64,000 nt of DNA from Methylocella silvestris (GCF_002891535.1 NZ_PDZR01000010.1:62001-126000), one strand, 5' to 3'; shown: positions 48,020 to 58,207, counted from the first letter of the stretch. Notes: generated by a model from the sequence alone, not told the origin. Made by a program: numbers and translations.

Positions 48020-48292
48020 ATGAAGTCTGCTGCCGCTATCTTAGCTGCCATGCTGGCTCTCGCGCCGGCCGTCGCTTTTGCTCAGTCAGAGTCCGCCACC
48101 GGAAGGGGAAATGGCGATAAGGCTGTCGGACCGGCCTCCGAGAACGGCGACACCGCGACCAGCAATACGAAGCGTCCGGACGGCATGGGACGCTCGGCCT
48201 ATCCAGACAATTCGGCGACATCGGCGCCCGAGACGCCGCCCGCCGCTGGGTCAGTCCCGCCGACAGGGACGACCGGTTCAGGCAAATACTAG
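48020..48292 (+). CDS. Small secreted low-complexity protein
   Basis: The 90-residue precursor has a signal peptide (SAAAILAAMLALAPAVAFAQ). The mature part is hydrophilic and disordered-looking, rich in Gly, Ser, Thr, Asn and Pro, without cysteines. A GGAGGAG sequence lies about 7 bp before the ATG. No family is recognised; a periplasmic role is all that can be said. Confidence 0.65.
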   Translation: MKSAAAILAAMLALAPAVAFAQSESATGRGNGDKAVGPASENGDTATSNTKRPDGMGRSAYPDNSATSAPETPPAAGSVPPTGTTGSGKY

Positions 48293-48317
48293 CCAGAGCT
48301 TGCTAAGACGATGGCGG

Positions 48318-49063
48318 TCACCGCCAGGCGTGAAGCGCAGACGCGATCCACGCCTTCTGCGGCCCCGTCAGGATCGCTTGAGTGAGGGCGCCGCATGCGG
48401 CGCCCTTTTCGCCGCTGGCCCATGTGGCGATTGCGACCAGCCGGCCGTCGAGAAGCAAGGGCGCGCCGGAATCGCCGACGCAAGCGCCGGACCCAGATCC
48501 CGGCCGGCCCCGCGCCCATAGCAACACGGATGACAATGGCGCAGTCGTGATCAGCTCAGCCGAACGCAACACGCCGCCGGTTTTTGGCTTGCCTTCGAGG
48601 CCAAGGCCAAATCCGGCGAGGCGGACGCTTTGCCCCAGCGCGGCAGAAGCTCGGCAAAACCAACCGGCGAAAAAGCTGGCGGAAGGTCGCGGGAGAGGCG
48701 CAGCAGCGCAAGGTCGATCGAAACCACGCGGCGCCGGATCGCGTCCGCGCGGTAAAGCGGATGAATCCGCGTTGCGGCGATTTCAAGCAACTGCGTTCCA
48801 CTCGCCGTTTTGACATAAACCCGCATATCCATGGGTGCCGCGGCGCAATGCGCCGCGGTGAGAATGACGTTTTGGGCAACAACTGCGCCGGTACAAAAGC
48901 CGGCCGACCCTGCGGTCCGCGTCAGCACCATCACGGCAGATCGGGCGAGGTCCGCCGCGTCCTCCGAGGCGCCGACGATTGCGTTTGCCGGCGCGGCCAG
49001 CAGAAGCGCAGAGAAAAGCTGCAACAGGAGCCGAAAAAGCGTCCGCCAGGGGCCTGCGTTCAT
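48318..49063 (-). pseudogene. Trypsin-like serine protease gene with a single frameshift
   Basis: Frame 1 from the ATG at 49063 encodes a signal peptide (LLLQLFSALLLAAPANA), His72 (LTAAHC) and Asp117 (SIDLALLRL) of a chymotrypsin-fold protease, then runs into an early stop at 48551. The adjacent frame, in 48318-48640, continues with VRLAGFGLGLEGKPKTGGVL and carries the catalytic Ser (GACVGDSGAPL). The frames join if one G is added to the GGGG run at 48633-48636, giving WGQSVRLAGFG. The rest of the gene is well preserved. It is either a recent null mutation, a sequencing error in a homopolymer, or programmed slippage. Confidence 0.85.
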
Positions 49064-49097
49064 TGACGGTTCAGTCTTCGCGCGGCAGCGTATTGGC

Positions 49098-49421
49098 ATG
49101 AACGGCGTCATTCTTTCGCTAGGGCTCCTGGTCGGCCTCTGCCTTTGCGTGCGCACGCAGGCGGCGCCGCGATGCTATTCGACCGGGGAAACGCGCGAAA
49201 AGATAGCCACCGACGGCCTGACCGAGCCGTTCAGGGCGATGCAGAAGGCGGCCGCGCGGACGCAGGCGGAGGCGCTGGCGGCAAAACTCTGCCTGGGGGA
49301 CGATGATTTTGTCTACGAGATTAGCCTGTTGCGTCGGGACGGAAAAATCATTCGGGCCTTCGTCAACGCCAAGAGCGGCCAGATGCTCGACGCAAAAAGC
49401 GAAAAGAAACGCGGCGATTAG
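49098..49421 (+). CDS. Secreted PepSY-like protein
   Basis: The 107-residue precursor has a signal peptide (VILSLGLLVGLCLCVRTQAA). The rest resembles a PepSY module: EISLLRRDGKIIRAFVNAKS then GQML, the beta-strand pair with G-x-x-L. It sits 152 bp upstream of a FeuP/FeuQ-like two-component pair on the same strand. Small periplasmic proteins encoded beside such kinases often modulate them, so it may be an input or brake for the kinase. That role is inference. Confidence 0.72.
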   Translation: MNGVILSLGLLVGLCLCVRTQAAPRCYSTGETREKIATDGLTEPFRAMQKAAARTQAEALAAKLCLGDDDFVYEISLLRRDGKIIRAFVNAKSGQMLDAKSEKKRGD

Positions 49422-49573
49422 AGCGTGAGGCGGAAACACGGCCCGACATTGCGCGGCAATCCTCGAAATTATTGGAATTGATCCGGTTCATGAATCCAAG
49501 ACCGCCCATGAGTGATCTTCATCGAGGAACGCCGCGAATGGTCGCGCTTTAGCCGCCGGGCGGGAGAATCACG

Positions 49574-50284
49574 ATGCGCCTGCTCGTTGTCGAGGACGAC
49601 AAGGATTTGAACCGGCAGATTGTCTCTGCGCTTGAGCGCGCCGGTTACGCCGTCGATCGCGCCTTCGACGGCGAGGAGGGCTGGTTCCTCGGCGACACGG
49701 AGCCATATGATGGCGTCGTGCTCGATCTCGGCCTGCCGGAAAAGGATGGCGTCGCCGTGCTTTCCGATTGGCGCAAGGCCGGCCGCGTGATGCCGGTGCT
49801 GATCCTCACGGCGCGCGACCGCTGGGGCGAAAAGGTCAAAGGGTTCGACGCTGGCGCTGACGATTATGTCACCAAGCCCTTCCACATCGAGGAGCTTCTC
49901 GCCCGGCTGCGGGCTCTTCTGCGCCGCGCCGCAGGGCACGCCTCAAGCGTGTTTTCCTGCGGCCCGGTCAGTTTCGACGAACGCGGCGGCAAGGTTTCGG
50001 TCGAAGGCCAGCCGATCAAGCTCACCTCGCATGAATATCGGCTGCTCGGCTATCTGATGCATCATCAGGGCAAGATCGTTTCGAGGGCAGAGATCGTCGA
50101 GCATCTTTACGATCAGGATTTCGACCGCGACTCCAATACGATCGAGGTTTTTGTCGGGCGCCTGCGCAAAAAACTCGGCGTCGACGTCATCCATACGATG
50201 CGTGGGCTTGGCTATATATTGGCGCCTCCGAGGGCGGACGACGGCGCGGCCGCAAGCCGAGCCGGGCCGCCGACCGGCCGCTGA
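49574..50284 (+). CDS. feuP: OmpR-family response regulator, FeuP-like
   Basis: The 236-residue protein has a receiver domain with Asp51 (GVVLDLGLPEKDG), Lys in DYVTKPFH, and a winged-helix output domain ending with RKKLGVDVIHTMRGLGYILA. Its stop overlaps the start of the kinase gene by one base. The identification as FeuP rests on position: in Rhizobium feuPQ lies beside cycHJKL, as here. In Rhizobium leguminosarum feuPQ affects iron uptake, and in Sinorhizobium it controls cyclic glucan export. Confidence 0.85.
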   Translation: MRLLVVEDDKDLNRQIVSALERAGYAVDRAFDGEEGWFLGDTEPYDGVVLDLGLPEKDGVAVLSDWRKAGRVMPVLILTARDRWGEKVKGFDAGADDYVTKPFHIEELLARLRALLRRAAGHASSVFSCGPVSFDERGGKVSVEGQPIKLTSHEYRLLGYLMHHQGKIVSRAEIVEHLYDQDFDRDSNTIEVFVGRLRKKLGVDVIHTMRGLGYILAPPRADDGAAASRAGPPTGR

Positions 50285-51729
50285 TGCCGCGTCCGGATCC
50301 CGTTGCGGGCAAAGCCTCGGGCTGGGCAACAAGCAGGATTTCGATCGCCAAACGGCTTTTCGTGTCGGCGGCGATTTTAAGTTTCGCCATCCTGTTCCTC
50401 GCCGGCGCGCTCCTGACCGCCGCCTACCGGCAGGCCGCCGAGCGCAATTTCGACGAGCGTCTCAACGTCTATCTGCGCGCGCTCATCACCGACATTGCCA
50501 CCGCAAGCGAGGCCGAGCGGGTAGGGCCGGACGAATTGAGCGATCCGCAATTCGCGCTCGCTCTTTCCGGCTGGTACTGGCAGATCACGAGGCTCGACGG
50601 TGATCAGCGCCAGATCAGGAGTTCGCGTTCTCTCTTCGCCGCGCGCCTTCCTCGGCTGTCGGATCTCGGTGTTCCGGTCGGGATCGGCGGCGCGCGTCAG
50701 GGCTACGCCAAGGGTCCTGACGACCGGCGCCTGCGCATCGTCGAGCGTATCGTCGATGCGGGCGACGATGGCATCTATCTCGTTCAGGTGGGGGCGACGA
50801 CGGCCGAACTCGAATCCGCCATCCAGCAATTCGAAGCCTATCTGACCGTCACTTTCACGCTGCTCGCCCTCGCGCTCATCGCATCCTCGGCGCTGCAACT
50901 ACGTTATGGCCTTGCACCCTTGCGCCAGCTGCGCGAGGGCGTTGCGGCGATCCGCCGCGGCGAGGCCGAATCGATCTCCGGCGTCTATCCCTTGGACCTC
51001 GCCCCGCTCGCCGGCGAGCTTAATCTGCTGATCGGCGCCAATCGCGCCGTGGTCGAGCGCGCCCGCACCCAGGTCGGCAATCTGGCGCATGCGCTGAAAA
51101 CGCCGCTGAGCGTCGTCATCAACGAGGCGGCGCTGGAGCCGGGGCCGCTTTCGGCCAAGGTTACGGAGCAGGCGGCGATCATGCGCGATCAGGTTGGCTA
51201 TTATCTTGACCGCGCCAGAGCCGCTGTGCGCGCCGGAATGCTCACCGGATCGACCGAGGTCGAGCCCGTGATCCGCGCGCTGCTGGCCGCCTTCGAGAAG
51301 ATCTACGCCGACCGCGCGCTCGAATTTTCGCTCGACGCGCCATTCCCCATTCGCTTTTTGGGCGAGAAGCAGGATCTTGAGGAGATGATCGGCAATTTGA
51401 TCGACAATGCCGGCAAATGGGCGCGCAGCCGCGTCAATGTGACCGTCGCCGCCGAGACGCTCGATCGCGACGCCGAACGCTCCTTTTTCCATATTGTCAT
51501 CGATGATGATGGGCCGGGCCTTCCGGCGAACCGGCGCGAGGAGGCGATCGCGCGCGGCCGTCGGCTCGACGAAACCAAGCCGGGCTCGGGGCTTGGCCTC
51601 TCGATTGTCGTCGATCTTGCGACGATGTATGGCGGCGGCCTGACGCTCGACGCCAGCCCGGCCGGGGGGCTTCGCGCGCAATTGCTCCTGCCGTCGACGC
51701 AGAACCCGCCCGAGCCAACGCGTTCGTGA
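50284..51729 (+). CDS. feuQ: Sensor histidine kinase, FeuQ-like
   Basis: The 481-residue membrane kinase has TM1 near 28-47 and TM2 near 187-206 flanking a periplasmic domain of about 140 residues. A HAMP-like linker follows, then the dimerisation box with His269 (NLAHALKTPLSVV), the N-box (NLIDNAGKW) and the G-boxes (DDDGPGLP and GSGLGLSIV). It is PhoQ/FeuQ-like. The start ATG overlaps the feuP stop. cycH follows after 47 bp. Confidence 0.87.
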   Translation: MPRPDPVAGKASGWATSRISIAKRLFVSAAILSFAILFLAGALLTAAYRQAAERNFDERLNVYLRALITDIATASEAERVGPDELSDPQFALALSGWYWQITRLDGDQRQIRSSRSLFAARLPRLSDLGVPVGIGGARQGYAKGPDDRRLRIVERIVDAGDDGIYLVQVGATTAELESAIQQFEAYLTVTFTLLALALIASSALQLRYGLAPLRQLREGVAAIRRGEAESISGVYPLDLAPLAGELNLLIGANRAVVERARTQVGNLAHALKTPLSVVINEAALEPGPLSAKVTEQAAIMRDQVGYYLDRARAAVRAGMLTGSTEVEPVIRALLAAFEKIYADRALEFSLDAPFPIRFLGEKQDLEEMIGNLIDNAGKWARSRVNVTVAAETLDRDAERSFFHIVIDDDGPGLPANRREEAIARGRRLDETKPGSGLGLSIVVDLATMYGGGLTLDASPAGGLRAQLLLPSTQNPPEPTRS

Positions 51730-51776
51730 GCGAAAGACCCTTTGCAAGGCCGCGCGCCGATGACTAAGAGAACGTC

Positions 51777-52898
51777 ATGTTGTGGGTATTTTTTGCAGCC
51801 TTGACGGTCGCCGCCCTGACAAGCGTGTTCTGGCCGCTCCTTCGAACGCCGCGCGGGCCCTCGCGCAGCGCGATCGAGGTCGCCTTTTACAAGGCGCAGG
51901 TGGCCGAGATCGAACGCGACGCCGCGCGAGGGCTTGTCGCCAAGCATGACGCCGAAGGCGCCAAGGCCGAGGCGGCGCGGCGCCTCATTATGGCGTCGGA
52001 AACGCCGGGTCCCGGCGCCGCCGATGCGTCTCCAGCCAAAGCGCGCGCCGCCATCGCTGTGGCGGTTCTGTTCGTGCCCGCGCTCGCGATCGGCCTTTAT
52101 TCATCCATCGGCCATCCGGGACTGCCGGACCTGCCGCTGACCGCCCGAATGGCGCAGCCCGCCGCAAAACTCGACATCATGGCGGCGATCGGCAAGGTCG
52201 AGGCGCATCTTGCCGAAAGCCCCAACGACGCAAGGGGCTATGCGATCCTCGCGCCGATTTATATGCGCCTCGGCCGCTACGAGGACGCCGCCAAAGCTTA
52301 TGCTGCGATGCTGCGGCTTGAGGGCGAGACGGAAGAGCGCCTGTCGCTTTACGGCGAAGCGCTTGTCGCGGCGGCGCAAGGCGACGTCACGGCAGAGGCG
52401 AAAAAAGCCTTCGAGAGCGCCAAGGCGAAAGATCCGGCGGCGCCGCGCCCGCGCTTCTATCTTGGCCTTGCCGCCGCTGAGGCCGGCGACAAGGCTGGGG
52501 CGAAGAAAATCTGGACTGAACTGCTCGAGCAATCGCCGCCGGACGCCCCCTATGCGCCAGCCCTGCGTGAAAAACTCGCCGCGCTCGACGGAGCGCCCGC
52601 GCCCGCGGCCCTGCCGGGGCCGGAGCAAAACCCGGCGCTGGCGGCAAACATCAAAGCCATGGCCGGCCCGGAGCAGGCGCAGGCGATCAAGGGCATGGTC
52701 GATCGGCTCGCGGCGAAGCTTGCAGAGAACGGACAGGACGTCGAAGGATGGCTTCGCCTCGTGCGCGCCTACGCCGTGCTGCATGAATCCGAAAAGGCGC
52801 GCTCGGCCGTTGTCGACGCCAAACGCAATCTCGCCGACGACGCGACGGCGAGCGCCCGCATCGACGCGCTCGCACGCGAACTTGGTCTTGAAGGATAA
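51777..52898 (+). CDS. ccmI: Cytochrome c biogenesis protein CcmI (CycH)
   Basis: CcmI presents apocytochrome c to the CcmF/H heme ligase. The 373-residue protein has an N-terminal span (LWVFFAALTVAALTSVFWPL), a leucine-zipper-like loop, a second span near 82-100, and TPR repeats from about 125 (DIMAAIGKVEAHLAESPNDA, then RGYAILAPIYMRLGRYEDAA). It is the first gene of cycHJKL, in one operon with tight spacing. Confidence 0.94.
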   Translation: MLWVFFAALTVAALTSVFWPLLRTPRGPSRSAIEVAFYKAQVAEIERDAARGLVAKHDAEGAKAEAARRLIMASETPGPGAADASPAKARAAIAVAVLFVPALAIGLYSSIGHPGLPDLPLTARMAQPAAKLDIMAAIGKVEAHLAESPNDARGYAILAPIYMRLGRYEDAAKAYAAMLRLEGETEERLSLYGEALVAAAQGDVTAEAKKAFESAKAKDPAAPRPRFYLGLAAAEAGDKAGAKKIWTELLEQSPPDAPYAPALREKLAALDGAPAPAALPGPEQNPALAANIKAMAGPEQAQAIKGMVDRLAAKLAENGQDVEGWLRLVRAYAVLHESEKARSAVVDAKRNLADDATASARIDALARELGLEG

Positions 52899-52907
52899 AA
52901 GCCTGAC

Positions 52908-53408
52908 ATGACGCGCAAGCAAAAGCGCCTTGCCTTGATCGCATCGGGAGCGGCCGTCGTCAGCCTCGCCGTGGGCCTTGTGATGTTCGCCCTGCGCGAC
53001 AACATCGTCTTTTTCTATTCGCCGACCGAGCTTGCCGAAAAGCCGGCGACGAACGGCGCGCGTCTGCGCATCGGCGGACTCGTCAAGCCGGCCTCGCTCG
53101 ACCGTCAGGGCGATCAGACGGTGCGCTTCACCGTGACCGACATGAAGCACGACATCGCCGTGACCTACACCGGCCTGTTGCCGGATCTGTTCCGGGAAGG
53201 GCAGGGCGTCGTCGCCGAGGGCGCCCTGCGGCCGGATGGGGTTTTCCACGCCGACAGCGTCCTCGCCAAGCATGATGAGCGCTATATGCCGCGCGAAGTC
53301 GCCGACGCCTTGAAGAAACAGGGCGTCTGGCAGGAAGAGGGCAAGTCGGAGGGCAAGCCTGCCGCTGTTCCAGCCCAGACAGCGCCGCAGGGCGCACAGG
53401 CCTACTGA
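52908..53408 (+). CDS. ccmE: Cytochrome c maturation heme chaperone CcmE (CycJ)
   Basis: CcmE carries heme covalently through the periplasm to CcmF. The 166-residue protein has an N-terminal membrane anchor ([20 protein letters not shown]), an OB fold, and the heme-binding His122 with Tyr126 in [12 protein letters not shown]. It lies 9 bp after cycH and 14 bp before ccmF. Confidence 0.96.
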   Translation: MTRKQKRLALIASGAAVVSLAVGLVMFALRDNIVFFYSPTELAEKPATNGARLRIGGLVKPASLDRQGDQTVRFTVTDMKHDIAVTYTGLLPDLFREGQGVVAEGALRPDGVFHADSVLAKHDERYMPREVADALKKQGVWQEEGKSEGKPAAVPAQTAPQGAQAY

Positions 53409-53422
53409 AAGATGAAGCTGGC

Positions 53423-55405
53423 ATGATCGTCGAAACCGGCCATTACGCGCTCGTCCTTGCGCTGGCGCTCGCGCTCGTCAATTCCGTGCTGCCGATCTGG
53501 GGCTCGCTTGCGGGCGACCGCCGCCTGATGGCCGTCGCGCCGCCGGTCGCGATCATGAGCTTCCTGCTGATCGGCTATTCCTATTTCGCGCTGACCTATG
53601 CGCATGTGACGTCGGATTTCTCGCTGCTGAATGTCGTCGAGAATTCGCATTCGGCCAAGCCCTTGATTTACAAGATCAGCGGCGTCTGGGGCAATCACGA
53701 GGGCTCGATGCTCTTGTGGGTGCTGGTGTTGGCCCTGTTCGGCGCAGCGGTCGCTATGTTCTCCGCCTCGATGCCCGAGGATCTGCGGGCGAACACGCTC
53801 GCCGTCCAGTCCTGGATCAGCGCCGCTTTCGTGCTGTTTATTCTTCTCACCTCCAACCCCTTCGCCCGGCTCGGCGCGCCGCCGGCTGAGGGCAACGACC
53901 TCAATCCGCTATTGCAGGATCCCGGCCTCGCGATCCATCCGCCGCTGCTTTATCTTGGCTATGTCGGACTTTCGATCACCTATTCCTTCGCCGCCGCCGC
54001 TCTTATCTGCGGGCGCATCGACGCCGTCTTCGCACGCTTCGTGCGGCCGTGGACGCTCGCCGCCTGGATTTGCCTGACGCTTGGCATCGCAATGGGGTCT
54101 TACTGGGCCTATTACACGCTCGGCTGGGGCGGCTTCTGGTTTTGGGACCCTGTCGAAAACGCCTCGCTGATGCCCTGGCTTGCCGCCACGGCGCTGCTCC
54201 ACTGCACGAGCGTGATGGAGAAACGCGAAGCGCTGAAGATCTGGACGATTTTCCTGGCGATCCTCGCCTTTTCGCTCTCGCTGCTCGGCACCTTCCTGGT
54301 GCGTTCCGGCGTGCTCACCTCGGTGCATGCTTTCGCCACCGACCCGATGCGCGGCGTGTTCATTCTGTTGATTCTCGTCCTGTTTATCGGCGGTTCGCTG
54401 GTTTTGTTCGCGGCGCGCGCGGGCGGCCTGAAGCAGGGCGGCCTGTTCGCCCCGATCTCGCGCGAAGGCGCGATCGTCGTCAACAATCTGATCCTCTCGA
54501 CCTGCTGCGCCACCGTCTTCGTCGGCACGCTCTATCCGCTGGCGCTCGAAGCCGTGACGGGCGAGAAAATCTCTGTCGGCGCGCCGTTCTTCAATCTGAC
54601 CTTCGTTCCGCTGTTCGTCCCGCTGTTCATCCTGATGCCGGTTGGCCAGATGCTCGCCTGGAAGCGCGGCGATCTCCTTGGCGTGGCGCAACGGCTGATC
54701 TACGCCTTCGGCGCCGGCCTCCTGATGGCGGCGGCGCTGGCGGCGATCCACGGCGGTCCGGCGGTCAGCTTCCTGCTTGGCGGTCTTGCCGCCTATGTCA
54801 TCGTCGGGGCCTTCACGGACATCGGCAGGCGCCTTCTAGGCGCCGGCGCCTCGCCCGCGGCGATCCTGCGCCGCCTGTCAGGACTGCCGCGACAGGCGCT
54901 CGGCACGGCTTTCGCCCATGCCGGCATCGGCGTCACCCTGCTTGGCCTTGCGGCGTCCGGCTGGGGCGTCGAAAAGATAACCACCTTGCGCCCGGGCGAT
55001 ACGCTTGACGTCGGCCCGTTTCAGCTGACGCTGCGGGATCTCGCCAAGCGCGAGGGGCCGAATTATTCGGAAATTTTTGCAACGACGGTGATTCGATCCG
55101 GGGGCGTCGTCGCCGCGGTGGTCGAGCCTTCCTTGCGCTCCTATCCGACCCGGCGCAGCAACAGGACGGAAGCCGGCATCGCGACTCTTTCGTTGGGCCA
55201 GGTCTATATCAGCATCGGCGGCCTCGAGCCCGACGGCAAAGTGGACGCGCGCATTTTCTGGAAGCCGCTCGTCTCGCTGATCTGGGGCGGCGCGCTGATC
55301 ATGGCCTTCGGCGGCGCGCTTTCTTTAAGCGACATGCGGCTTCGCGTCGGCGTCGGTCGGCGCGCGCGCAAGCCGGCCGCGCCGCAAGCCGCGCCGGCGG
55401 AATGA
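53423..55405 (+). CDS. ccmF: Cytochrome c heme lyase subunit CcmF (CycK)
   Basis: CcmF is the integral membrane core of the heme ligase. The 660-residue protein has about 15 spans, the heme-handling WWD motif ([20 protein letters not shown], about residues 233-252), and the block [16 protein letters not shown]. It overlaps ccmH by 4 bp (ATGA). Confidence 0.97.
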   Translation: MIVETGHYALVLALALALVNSVLPIWGSLAGDRRLMAVAPPVAIMSFLLIGYSYFALTYAHVTSDFSLLNVVENSHSAKPLIYKISGVWGNHEGSMLLWVLVLALFGAAVAMFSASMPEDLRANTLAVQSWISAAFVLFILLTSNPFARLGAPPAEGNDLNPLLQDPGLAIHPPLLYLGYVGLSITYSFAAAALICGRIDAVFARFVRPWTLAAWICLTLGIAMGSYWAYYTLGWGGFWFWDPVENASLMPWLAATALLHCTSVMEKREALKIWTIFLAILAFSLSLLGTFLVRSGVLTSVHAFATDPMRGVFILLILVLFIGGSLVLFAARAGGLKQGGLFAPISREGAIVVNNLILSTCCATVFVGTLYPLALEAVTGEKISVGAPFFNLTFVPLFVPLFILMPVGQMLAWKRGDLLGVAQRLIYAFGAGLLMAAALAAIHGGPAVSFLLGGLAAYVIVGAFTDIGRRLLGAGASPAAILRRLSGLPRQALGTAFAHAGIGVTLLGLAASGWGVEKITTLRPGDTLDVGPFQLTLRDLAKREGPNYSEIFATTVIRSGGVVAAVVEPSLRSYPTRRSNRTEAGIATLSLGQVYISIGGLEPDGKVDARIFWKPLVSLIWGGALIMAFGGALSLSDMRLRVGVGRRARKPAAPQAAPAE

Positions 55406-55884
55406 GCATGAAAGCTTCGCTTCGCGCCCTCCTGCTGCTTGGCTCCCTTGCGCTGGGCCCTGTCACAGCCGGAGCCGTCGAGCCCGATGAAATCCTCGGT
55501 GACGCAACCCTCGAGGCGCGCGCGAGAGACCTCTCCGCGCATTTGCGTTGCATGGTCTGCCAGAATGAATCGATCGACGACTCTCATGCGCCGCTGGCGC
55601 GCGATCTGCGCCTCCTCGTCCGCGAACGCCTCAAGGTGGGCGACAGCGATGAGGCGATTCGCGACTATCTCGTGCGCCGTTATGGCGATTTCATCCTCTT
55701 GAAACCGCCGCTGAAAGCCGAGACGCTGGCGCTGTGGGGCGCGCCGCTGATCGTTCTGATTGTCGGGGCCGCCGCGATCATCGCCAATATGCGGCGGCGT
55801 GACGCGAACGCTTTGGCGCCAAAAGAGCTCAGCGAGGCGGAGGCAGCTAAGCTCAAGTCCGCGCTCGAACGCGATCATTCCTGA
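55402..55884 (+). CDS. ccmH: Cytochrome c biogenesis protein CcmH (CycL)
   Basis: CcmH is a periplasmic thioredoxin-like reductant of apocytochrome c. The 160-residue precursor has a signal peptide, the redox motif [13 protein letters not shown] (Cys50 and Cys53), and a C-terminal span ([18 protein letters not shown]). It is the last gene of cycHJKL and overlaps the convergent aat gene by 10 bp. Confidence 0.96.
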   Translation: MSMKASLRALLLLGSLALGPVTAGAVEPDEILGDATLEARARDLSAHLRCMVCQNESIDDSHAPLARDLRLLVRERLKVGDSDEAIRDYLVRRYGDFILLKPPLKAETLALWGAPLIVLIVGAAAIIANMRRRDANALAPKELSEAEAAKLKSALERDHS

Positions 55885-56564
55885 GGCGGCGCGCCGCGCT
55901 TCGGCAAAGCCTCGATCGCTTCGGCGCCGGTAACCTCGCGACTCTTCGGCCAGACCCAGAAATCGGCCGACTGGGCCATCGCTCGCGCAAGACGGCGACG
56001 GTAGGTCTCCTTGGGGATTTCGACGGCGCCGAGCGATTGCAGATGCGGCGTCACGAATTGCGCGTCGAGCAGGCTGAAGCCGCCCTTCCGCAGCCGCGCT
56101 ACAAGATGCGCCAGCGCGACTTTCGAGGCGTCTGTCTTGCGGTGAAACATGCTCTCGCCGAAAAACGCGCCGCCAAGGTGGACGCCGTAGAGACCGCCGA
56201 CCAGCACGCCGTCTTGCCAGGTTTCGACCGTATGCACCCGTCCGGCGTCGAACAGCTGGCGGTAGAGGCTCCGGATGCGTTTGTTGATCCAAGTCTTTTC
56301 GCGGTCGGGATAGGAGGCGGCGCATCCATCGATCACGGCGTCAAAATCATGGTCGACCTTTGCCTCGAACACGTCGGAGCGTATGGTTTTCGCAAGGCTT
56401 TTCGACACGATGAGCCCGTCAAGGGGAAAGACCCCGCGAAACTCGGGATCGACCCAGAAGAGGCTCGAATCCTCAGCGCTCTCGGCCATGGGAAACAGGC
56501 CAATCGAATAGGCGCGCAGCAGAATGTCGGCGGTGATCTCGAACGGGTCGCGCGCGCGGCTCAT
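55875..56564 (-). CDS. aat: Leucyl/phenylalanyl-tRNA--protein transferase
   Basis: Aat adds Leu or Phe to N-terminal Arg/Lys of proteins and so marks them for ClpAP. The 229-residue protein has the family blocks [55 protein letters not shown] and [21 protein letters not shown] chose the ATG at 56564; 22 further in-frame residues upstream are not family-like. Confidence 0.96.
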   Translation of the reverse strand: MSRARDPFEITADILLRAYSIGLFPMAESAEDSSLFWVDPEFRGVFPLDGLIVSKSLAKTIRSDVFEAKVDHDFDAVIDGCAASYPDREKTWINKRIRSLYRQLFDAGRVHTVETWQDGVLVGGLYGVHLGGAFFGESMFHRKTDASKVALAHLVARLRKGGFSLLDAQFVTPHLQSLGAVEIPKETYRRRLARAMAQSADFWVWPKSREVTGAEAIEALPKRGAPPQE

Positions 56565-56748
56565 GCAGCCTGCCTTGTTTGTGACGATTGGAGCCGCGGA
56601 CAGCATGCCTTGCGGGCGGCGCTTGCGCAATTGCGGCGGCCCCGCCGCCGCGTCCAGGCGTCATATTCCACTTTGCCCGGATCGTCGGCTCGTATAAGGC
56701 CAATCGACGCCCTTGCGCCCCTTGCCCAAAGAATGTTTCGATCTGCTT

Positions 56749-57282
56749 ATGCTTTCAGCCGTCGTGCTTTACGAAGTGACGCATCGCTCGCCCGGGGTCG
56801 ATCCCGCCGAGACGCTCGTCCGCACGCTGAGCTCGCTGGTGAGGGCGAACGTCGAGGGGCTTTTACGTGACGTCGCCATTGCCGGGCCCGCCAGCCAGGG
56901 GCTTGAAATCATCGCCGACCACGCCGGTTGCGGCCTGATCGAGGCGATCGGCGAGCCGGAGTGGCTGCGCGAGGCGATCGAGGCGGCGCGAGGCCCGCAT
57001 ATTCTTCTGATTCGCTCGGGCTTCGCGCCGCAGCAGGGCTTTATCGAGGAAGCCGGCGATTTTCTCCAACGGCCGCCGCGCGCCAACGGAGCGGAAGTCG
57101 CCGTGCTGCGCGCCGCGCCTGAACGTCTGTTTGAGCGGATGTTTCCTGGAGCGGCGCCGCTTGCGGGGCTTATCGCGCCGCGCGATCGTTGTCTCAAAGG
57201 CTCAGCCAAGCGACTCGTCGGGCTCGCCCAATTCCTCCGCCCGGCGACGACGCTGCGCACCCATGCGCGGCGGATCGCGTAA
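56749..57282 (+). CDS. Glycosyltransferase family 2-like protein, degenerate
   Basis: The 177-residue protein begins MLSAVVLYEVTHRSPGVDPA and continues with LVRTLSSLVRANVEGLLRDV and EIIADHAGCGLIEA. This pattern matches the GT-A nucleotide-binding half of family 2 glycosyltransferases (usually MLSVVI...T...L), but the DxD-type motif is not evident, so catalysis is doubtful. A TTG 12 codons earlier is an alternative start. Confidence 0.6.
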   Translation: MLSAVVLYEVTHRSPGVDPAETLVRTLSSLVRANVEGLLRDVAIAGPASQGLEIIADHAGCGLIEAIGEPEWLREAIEAARGPHILLIRSGFAPQQGFIEEAGDFLQRPPRANGAEVAVLRAAPERLFERMFPGAAPLAGLIAPRDRCLKGSAKRLVGLAQFLRPATTLRTHARRIA

Positions 57283-57304
57283 AGCGCGAACGCCTTTTGC
57301 GAGC

Positions 57305-58207
57305 CTACCTCTTGAAGGTATTGCAGGCGTTGACCTCGCCGGATTTCAGCCCGGTGTTTAGCCATTGCTCGCGCTGCGCCGCCGATCCATGCGTGAAGGA
57401 ATCCGGCACCACATAGCCCTGCGCCTGCTTTTGCAGAAGATCGTCGCCGATCGCCTGCGCCGTATTGATCGCCTTGTCGACGTCGCCCGGCTGCAGGATC
57501 TGATATTTTTTCTGCGCATTTGCGGCCCAGACGCCGGCGAGGCAGTCGGCCATCAGCTCGACGCGGACTGACAGCGCATTGGCGTCGGCTTTCGAAGCCC
57601 GCTGCTGCGCCGCCTGCACCTTCGGCAAAATTCCCAGCAAATTCTGGATGTGGTGGCCGATCTCATGCGAGATGACATAGGCGTAGGCGAAATCGCCGCC
57701 GCCGCCCAGTTTTTCCTTCATGTCGCGAAAGAACGACGTATCGAGATAGACCTTCTGGTCGTTCGGGCAATAAAACGGCCCCATCGACGCGCTGGCGCCG
57801 CCGCAGCCGGACCGCGTCGAGCCGCTATAAAGAACCAGCTTCGGCTTCACATAATTAACGCCGGCCTGCGAGGGGAGGATGTCCGTCCAGACGTCCTCGT
57901 TTTCGGCGAGAACCGCCGCGACGAACTGGCCCATCTGGTCGGTCGGCGTTCCCGCCTGCCGGGATTGCGGCTGCGGCGGCGCGCTCTGCGTCTGCGAATG
58001 CCGCGCGCCGTTAAAGAGTTCGGCGCCGCCAATGAGAAGACGCGGATCGATGCCGAAGGCCCAGCCGATCAACCCGAGCACGACAATGGCGCCGATGCCC
58101 AGTCCACCGCCCCCGCCGCCGCCAAAGCTTTGCCCCGCGCTGGCGTATTCCGTCTCGCCGCGCCGGTCCTCGACATTGTCGGATCGGCGATAATCTTCCC
58201 ATCTCAT
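57305..58207 (-). CDS. Neutral zinc metallopeptidase (YpfJ/KPN_02809 family)
   Basis: The 300-residue protein begins MRWEDYRRSDNVEDRRGE, has a Gly-rich stretch and one membrane span (GIGAIVVLGLIGWAFGID), and contains the zinc-binding motif HEIGHH in YVISHEIGHHIQNLLG with the downstream Glu region AVRVELMADCLAG-type block (VRVELMADCLAGVWA). It is membrane-anchored with the peptidase domain probably outside. The substrate is unknown. Confidence 0.92.
   Translation of the reverse strand: MRWEDYRRSDNVEDRRGETEYASAGQSFGGGGGGGLGIGAIVVLGLIGWAFGIDPRLLIGGAELFNGARHSQTQSAPPQPQSRQAGTPTDQMGQFVAAVLAENEDVWTDILPSQAGVNYVKPKLVLYSGSTRSGCGGASASMGPFYCPNDQKVYLDTSFFRDMKEKLGGGGDFAYAYVISHEIGHHIQNLLGILPKVQAAQQRASKADANALSVRVELMADCLAGVWAANAQKKYQILQPGDVDKAINTAQAIGDDLLQKQAQGYVVPDSFTHGSAAQREQWLNTGLKSGEVNACNTFKR

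Noticed and set aside
48551-49156. Complete short protease gene ending at 48551
   Set aside because: Its last residues are not protease-like, and the serine half lies in the next frame, so a single frameshifted gene is the better explanation.
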